From Synanceia verrucosa (lineage: Eukaryota; Chordata; Actinopteri; Perciformes; Synanceiidae), in NCBI GenBank assembly GCA_029721515.1, contig CM056563.1, forward strand, positions 15,022,454 to 15,086,453: a DNA stretch of 64,000 bases. The letters run 5' to 3'. Of the stretch, positions 58,901 to 64,000 are shown in pieces. Position 1 is the first letter of the stretch; every line of letters starts with the position of its first letter. The notes under the pieces are model-generated. The model did no database searches. It saw only the letters and a list, made by a program, of their open reading frames with translations, and was not told the DNA's origin. The translations under genes were made by a program, and so were the position numbers.

Positions 58901-61900
58901 TACAAATCGTGTTTTGTGCAGAAATTAATTGTGTTTCTTTTTCAGAGATTGTAAAGGACTACATTCAGGAAGCCAAGGCACACATGAGTAGAACCTGCCA
59001 GGATATGGCTTTAGGTCTTGGCCTGACCTCTCATTATGTAGATGTCCAAGTGAGCCAGAGTGAGATTATTTGTTCTGGAAAAAACACCAACAAAGTCTTG
59101 GACAAGGAGCTAGTCATCATGGGGGATACAGATCGACAAAAAAGCTTGTTGGAGCCAAGTAAGGTAAGTGTTTCACTTAATTCAAAAGTTATCATCTCAT
59201 GTTTGTTGAGTGAAAGCTGAGATGACTGGCTGTAACTCACTGGTACCTTCTGAACATTTCTTTTTTCCAATCAGATCTTCGAAGGTTCAAACGGAGACAA
59301 ACCCAAATGCTACATACTGCTACTTGGCAATGCTGGCATGGGAAAAACCACCCTTCTGAAGAAACTGTGTCTTGACTGGACCAGAAACTGCATCCCACAG
59401 TTTGACTTTGTCTTCTTCTTAGATGGAAAAGCACTCTCTCTAGCGGAGGCGACCTTCAGTCTTCAGACCCTCCTGTTAAACCTCTCCCCCTTCGCCTCTC
59501 CCTGCATGGACCCTGAGGCAGTGTACGCTCAAATCCTTGCAGCACCTAAGCGCGTGCTCATCATTTTTGATGGATTTGGCGAGTTGCGGGACTATGAAAT
59601 TCTTCTCCAGACTCAAGAAAAAGAATTGATAACGTCATTGCAGAAAGACAGTAAAGTGCAGAACTACACAGTAAGACAGTTATACTCTGCCATTCTTCAG
59701 AGGGTCCTCCTTCCAGGCTGCACTCTTCTGCTCTCCACTCGACCAAGAGGCACTGCAAGTCAGCTACACCGGCGGACGGACAGACTTTTGGAAGTGTGTG
59801 GCTTCAACCCTTCAAACATAGAGACATATTTGTCCCAGTACTTCACTGATCCTGACCTCAGAGAAGCTGCTTTGGACTGCTTAAAAAAGTGCAGCTATCT
59901 ACATCTCCTGTGCTGGAACCCTGGACTTTGCCAGTTGGTCTGTTCGGTTTTAGAGCAGTGCAAAAATCCAGAGGTCCTACCGCGATCTTTAACTGGGCTC
60001 TGCCATCAAGTGATTTGTCTAAAAATGGAAAAGGACAGCAGAGATGCCCACTCACAAGTGGAAACTCAATCAGAAGTATCTGTGCAGTCAGTACAAGAAA
60101 CCCAGACACAAATCTCAAGTAGTTCTCATGTGACAAGGCATCAAAAAAAGTCCAGAGCAGGTGTTCGCACCTCCTCTCGCAGCCAAAGAACAAGGGGGTT
60201 AAAACCAGAGGAAGAGGACTTTGATGGGGAGGGAACAAAGAGCGCTGGTGAGGAAGTGGGTAGAAGAGAGGAGAGAGCGCTGCTGTCCCAGCTGAGTTCT
60301 GTGGCCTGGGAAGGGGTCAAAACAAACTCGTCTGGCCTCCCAAAAGGACGCATATCTGCCAAACTCAATGCCTTTGGCCACAGGACAGGGCTCTTCTGCT
60401 CTTACCACCTGAGGTCAAGACAGCATGTCTCAAGTGGTGAGACAGAGGGAGGAGGAAGAGAGGTTAGAGAAGAAATGGGAACAGGAGAGAATGGAGAAAA
60501 GAGGTTAAACAAAGACACTGAAAACAATGATGACGGCGATGAACACATCCTGTTGTGGGCTAATCCTTTCCTTCAGAGTTACCTGGCAGGGCTCCATTTG
60601 TGTCTGTCAAGGTAAATATGTCAAAAACATACCCTTTTCTATTTCCAGCCTGTTTTCTCTTTCACTATTAGTTCTGTATCCTCTCTGGATTTCTCTGACT
60701 CTTTCTTACTTTCTCTTTCCCCAGGACCATAACAGACCGTGCATTCCTCCAAGCCCTCCCTTTCCAGTCAGGACAGAAGGGACGCCGGCGACCTCAAAGG
60801 GAGGAGCTTGAACTAACTCAGCACTTTGCTGTTGGGCTCCTGTTTCACAACAGGAAGGAGCTGCAGAGGCTTCACTCCTACACAGAGAGAGCCTTCGGAG
60901 ACATGGTGGCTACCAAGCAGGCTTTAGTGATAAAACACATTGAGGGTCTTTCCCATGCTGACCTGAGCCCCGCCCAGGTCCTGGAGGCCTGTCGTTGTGT
61001 TTATGACGTGACCACAGAAAGCGGCCGCACACGATTAATCGCTCACTTGGCAGCAAATCTTCCAGAAATCCTGACATTTCACAGAGTTTCATTCAAGCCG
61101 TCAGATGTGTTTGCTGTGCAGAACGTTCTTGAACAAGGCGGAGCTGGAGGTCGAAGGTTCTGTTTGGATTTGGAGGATTCTGGGATACAAATTTCAGGAC
61201 TCAAAGCTCTGGTGGGGCTTGACAACATCAACACATATAGGTACTGGTTACAATTCACATCCCCAAAAGCTGCTTAATCAACTGAGTTTGTTAAACCCCA
61301 AATCCCCAAACAATGAGTGCCCAATCATAGTTTAGCAAAAATATTAAGGGATCGAATCGATAAAATAGATAAAAATTGATTATTAAAATTGTTGGCAACA
61401 AATTTCTTTATTGATTCATTGTGTCACGTGATTAATATATCAGTCACTGCTACGTCACGGAGCTCACTGAGTTGAGCGGACCCATGTAAAACACCACAGA
61501 AGAAGAGCAGAGTGGCTCATATGGAGCTAGGGCTGTCACATTATGGATTTTTTTTATTTATGCGGTGATAAAACTGGTTGAAAACTGGTTGAAAACTGGA
61601 TGCGCTCTTCCCTCAAGGACCCATTTTATGAGCTATTCGACGTCAACATTTAGTTTTTGTTTTTTTAATTATTTATAATTTATTACTTTAGAAGCTCTGG
61701 AATGTCTATGCAGCTGTGCAGCTGTGATTTGTGCACTTTTTTGAGATAATGTCCTGTTTTTGAATAAGAGGATGGAAGTTAAATATCTGATTCACTGATT
61801 AATCAAAAAATAATTGACAGATTAATTGATTATTAAAGTAATCATTAGTTGCAAACCGTACTGTGCTGTAGTATGAGTGATACCTAACATTTCAGGTGTT

Positions 61901-62928
61901 CAGACTGGTGCTATCAGTTTTATATCCAGCTTAAGAGTTTACTAAAACAAAAATAACTATTTCATAATAACTGTAAAATCAAAAGAAAGCCATGCATTTT
62001 TGGAAATTCATTCCTTCATCAGTGTCTGATGTTCTATTAGTAACCATGTCCCTCTTGTGTCTCTCAGGGCATGCATTGCTGATGTCATCACCTTATGGGA
62101 GCAGCTGGAGCAGAGTGGTGAAGAGGGGCTCTTAAAAGGGGCTGTGTCCAAATTCAAGATCCACCCCTTGAAAGCCACTCGGGTGTGCCACATAGAGCAC
62201 CTGGCAAAGCTGGTGAACATACATAAGCACAAGAGGATGTCAGACAGGTAATGCACCCCCCCCCCCCCAACAGACATATACACTCGGTTACACTTTGCAA
62301 ATGGTTGACGTGTGTGTTGTGTTTACTTGTAGTTCCAGACAATCAGATTCCATCCTGGCAGAGGGGGTACCAGCAGTCAGAGAGCTACACAAGCTGGAGT
62401 TAGAGTGAGTAGCTCTGATGATGATGATGATGATGATGTGATGATGATGATGATTATGATGACTTCCTCTCTAGGCTTGGTCCAGAGAAAGGTCCCATTG
62501 CTCTTCCCAAACTGTGCGAGCTCCTGCCAGGTCTACATGACCTACAGCACTTAGAGTAAATATCCACACCTTTACCTCTCGCCTTTACCTTTCACTGTGT
62601 TCATATGTTTTTTTTTTCTAATATCTGACTCTTACCTCTCTCTCTCTCTCCTCCTTCAGTCTAGAGAAAAGTAAGATCGGGGACAAAGGAGCAGAGAAAT
62701 TGGCCGATGCTTTAGTCCCACTTGGTTCCCTGGAGATACTTAAGTGAGTCTTTCTCAGCATGTACAGCATATTTATACATATAGTGTGTGTGTGTTGAAT
62801 TTAGTGCTTAGACCTTCTGCTTCTGGTTTCTAGTCTGTCACAGAACTGTATAGGAGACCATGGGGTGAAGAAATTGATGACCACACTGAGGAATTTGCCC
62901 AGACTGCACTGCTTAAGGTATATAATAA

Positions 62929-62959
<31 letters not shown>

Positions 62960-63230
62960 CACACCAAGATGCTCAGTGTCACATACTGTAGAGCCACCTC
63001 ATCTCACTTCCCTCTCTCCTTCCTCTACTTTTTCCAGTCTGTACAGTAATATGATTTCTGATGAAGGGGCAGAGAGTTTGGCAGCTGTCCTCCCACACAT
63101 GGCTTCGCTCACTGACCTGGAGTAAGACTATATACACATAAAGTATATACATGAATGATTCCTGTGTGTATATGTCTGTTTTGATAACTTGTTGTATCAC
63201 AGCAACAAATACAATGATATTGATAAATAA
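50324..63230 (+). CDS. ciita: CIITA (MHC class II transactivator, NLR family), CARD-containing long form, 21 exons
   Basis: CIITA is the master co-activator of MHC class II genes, acting with RFX, CREB and NF-Y on the SXY promoter module. Exons: 50324-51533, 54985-55047, 55587-55637, 55748-55819, 56292-56399, 56578-56643, 56881-56931, 57675-57872, 58358-58408, 58587-58700, 58793-58852, 58946-59163, 59275-60611, 60725-61240, 62068-62247, 62333-62404, 62475-62555, 62660-62743, 62834-62917, 63038-63121, 63203-63230. Phases agree throughout (about 1575 aa; 1169 from the ATG at 54993). Order: CARD-like domain and acidic extension (1-403), acidic activation domain (exons 2-4), basic clusters KRKRAR and PKRQR (possible NLS), Pro/Ser/Thr region, NACHT with Walker A GNAGMGKT (about 772-779), Walker B LIIFDGFGEL and TRPRG, then LRRs in 84-base modules. 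The final exon is uncertain (see findings). Confidence 0.92.
53041..53200 (+). promoter_or_regulatory. ciita: Putative interferon-responsive alternative ciita promoter (pIV-like) with ISRE
   Basis: AGAAAAAGTGAAAGTAAAAG at 53164-53183 fits an ISRE/IRF-1 element: two to three GAAA-type half sites spaced by two bases. A further half site CTGAAACAG lies at about 53087. The stretch is CpG-bearing, unlike its flanks. I saw no canonical GAS (TTCnnnGAA) or E-box CACGTG within 150 bases, the other parts of mammalian promoter IV. The adjacent exon-like segment (53201-53351) ends in a donor. Confidence 0.6.
53201..53351 (+). other. ciita: Putative non-coding alternative first exon of ciita
   Basis: Follows the ISRE and ends GACAGCCAG|GTAAAT, a good donor at 53351/53352. 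The only ATGs in it are followed at once or soon by stops (ATGTGA at 53239). Spliced to exon 2 (acceptor TTATCAG at 54984), translation would begin at the ATG at 54993, giving a form without CARD (about 1169 aa). The transcription start is not known, so the 5' limit is approximate. Confidence 0.5.
53419..53592. repeat. Compound (GT)n(TA)n microsatellite
   Basis: About 17 GT units run directly into several TA tracts totalling roughly 130 bp, with single interruptions. Located 70 bp after the putative alternative first exon of ciita. Confidence 0.95.
54066..54770 (+). mobile_element. Dispersed repeat family C, long copy (705 bp)
   Basis: Starts 'ttacctccaccaaggaggtt' and ends 'gccttggtggaggtctgcac' plus 'gagtgcttttctagtt'. 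The complementary ends (CCTCCACCAAGG / CCTTGGTGGAGG) form a terminal inverted repeat. The interior is non-coding with a poly-A run. Lies in ciita intron 1, 215 bp before exon 2. Confidence 0.75.
55925..55962. repeat. (ATT)n microsatellite in ciita intron 4
   Basis: About twelve ATT units with one interruption. Confidence 0.9.
61338..61860. repeat. Dispersed repeat in ciita intron 14 (ATCGAT / GATTAATC-rich ends)
   Basis: The left part 'gggatcgaatcgataaaata' with 'aaattgattattaaaattgt' and the right part 'gacagattaattgattatta' with 'aatcattagttgcaaacc' are similar to each other and to a frequent teleost repeat (recalled). The interior contains 'agggctgtcacattatgg' and a threefold 'aactggttgaa' repeat. 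It fills most of the longest intron in the 3' half of ciita. Confidence 0.5.
62926..62956. repeat. (AC)n microsatellite in ciita intron 19
   Basis: About 14 AC units, between two LRR exons. Confidence 0.9.
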
Positions 63231-63280
63231 TCAATTTTTTAATTAATGAGAATATTTAGTAGTATATATAATATACTACT

Positions 63281-63313
<33 letters not shown>

Positions 63314-64000
63314 GCATATACATATATATAATGTAGCATAAATAGTGTAGTGCAGATTGGTCAATCATTAATTAATATCAAATTATGTATTTATGAGCAA
63401 TATCTTTAAGTTATTGATCATAAACCATTAAATTACCCTTAACAGTAGAAATTATCAGGGCGCCACCCAGTTTTGCTAAAACAGGGAAAACTTGTGAATT
63501 TGACATTAATTAATAGAGTCTCTTAATCTCAGGGTGCTACGGAGTTCTTGACCTAATGTACAGTGATTCAATTGTTTTATATACACACACAAATCAAATA
63601 ACCAAGTTCTTTATAAATGAGATGTTTATTTGACAAACTAGAACCAGACTACCACTGTAAAAGAAAATAACTAATAATAAATGATTAGTTTGACAAACTA
63701 AATGACCAGGTTACTAACAGAAATAATAAAATAGAAAATAAAAACTAGAATAGAGAAAGATTAATGGTGAAAACATGGGATTGACTCATTGTGACAAAAT
63801 GGAATGAATGATTACACAAAAGTTTAAAGGATGAATGATTAATTGATTCAATGTGACCAGTTTAATTCAGTGGCTGTTCTTCATGAGGTGCTGGGTCCTG
63901 AGGAGGCCATTCAGAGGCAGCATTCAGAGTCTTTCAGTCATATCTGCAGCAGGTTGTAGATTCTGTAGAGGTTGCTTTTCATGCCATGAGGCACTGGGCC
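63231..64000. other. Right edge: AT-rich DNA, ciita 3' side
   Basis: (TA)n tract at 63286-63312, then AT-rich DNA without a clear exon. An AATAAAATAG signal at 63725-63733 could serve ciita if the stop at 63228-63230 is real. The last 140 bases are GC-richer, but no convincing coding frame with splice sites was seen. Confidence 0.4.

Noticed and set aside
59858..60238. 126-codon minus-strand frame
   Set aside because: Shadow of the ciita NACHT exon.
63938..64000. Minus-strand open stretch GPVPHGMKSNLYRIYNLLQI then stop at the right edge
   Set aside because: Only 20 codons and no splice signal; could be part of a gene or mobile element beyond the window but cannot be supported here.

Overview
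This window is nuclear DNA from a ray-finned (teleost) fish. The genes have vertebrate exon-intron structure with GT-AG introns. The intergenic and intronic DNA is full of CA/GT microsatellites and of dispersed elements familiar from fish genomes (Tc1-like, hAT-like, piggyBac-like, LINE tails). Gene content matches the ATF7IP2-EMP2-NUBP1-CIITA neighbourhood of human 16p13.13. I could thread complete or near-complete reading frames through every splice junction for four genes, checking that phases agree.

Layout: (1) 1-900: two exons of an unidentified minus-strand gene whose product begins MGSKCS, running off the left edge. (2) 4341-11290: atf7ip2, minus strand, 12 coding exons, 415 aa, with LINE, Tc1 and hAT-like insertions in its introns. 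(3) 11290-16060: emp2, minus strand, 4 coding exons, 165 aa, with a long gene-free stretch on its 3' side. (4) 16.1-38.4 kb: a long interval with no recognised gene, holding microsatellites, TTAA-flanked and hAT-type MITEs, a tRNA-Glu-derived pseudogene and a nearly full-length dead Tc1-like element. The human neighbour TEKT5 was not found. (5) 38411-47040: nubp1, plus strand, 10 coding exons, 322 aa. (6) 46.4-50.3 kb: AT-rich DNA with a ~1.5 kb nested inverted repeat; TVP23A, expected here from human gene order, was not seen. (7) 50143-63230: ciita, plus strand, 21 exons.

The most notable locus is ciita. Its first exon is a 1.2 kb open exon starting with a CARD-like domain comparable to the dendritic-cell (pI) form of mammalian CIITA, followed by about 300 acidic residues. 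It splices in phase to the common acidic-domain exons. A second putative promoter 1.6 kb upstream of exon 2 has a strong ISRE/IRF motif and a probable non-coding exon, like the interferon-inducible promoter pIV. The reading frame then runs through acidic, Pro/Ser/Thr, NACHT and LRR regions. The last detectable exon meets a stop after only nine codons of a new LRR, so the C-terminus is either shortened or continues outside the window.

The genes do not form a pathway. atf7ip2 (SETDB1 cofactor, heterochromatin), emp2 (tetraspan membrane protein), nubp1 (cytosolic Fe-S assembly) and ciita (master regulator of MHC class II) are linked by conserved synteny. All assignments come from reading the sequence and remembered family features; no database search was run.
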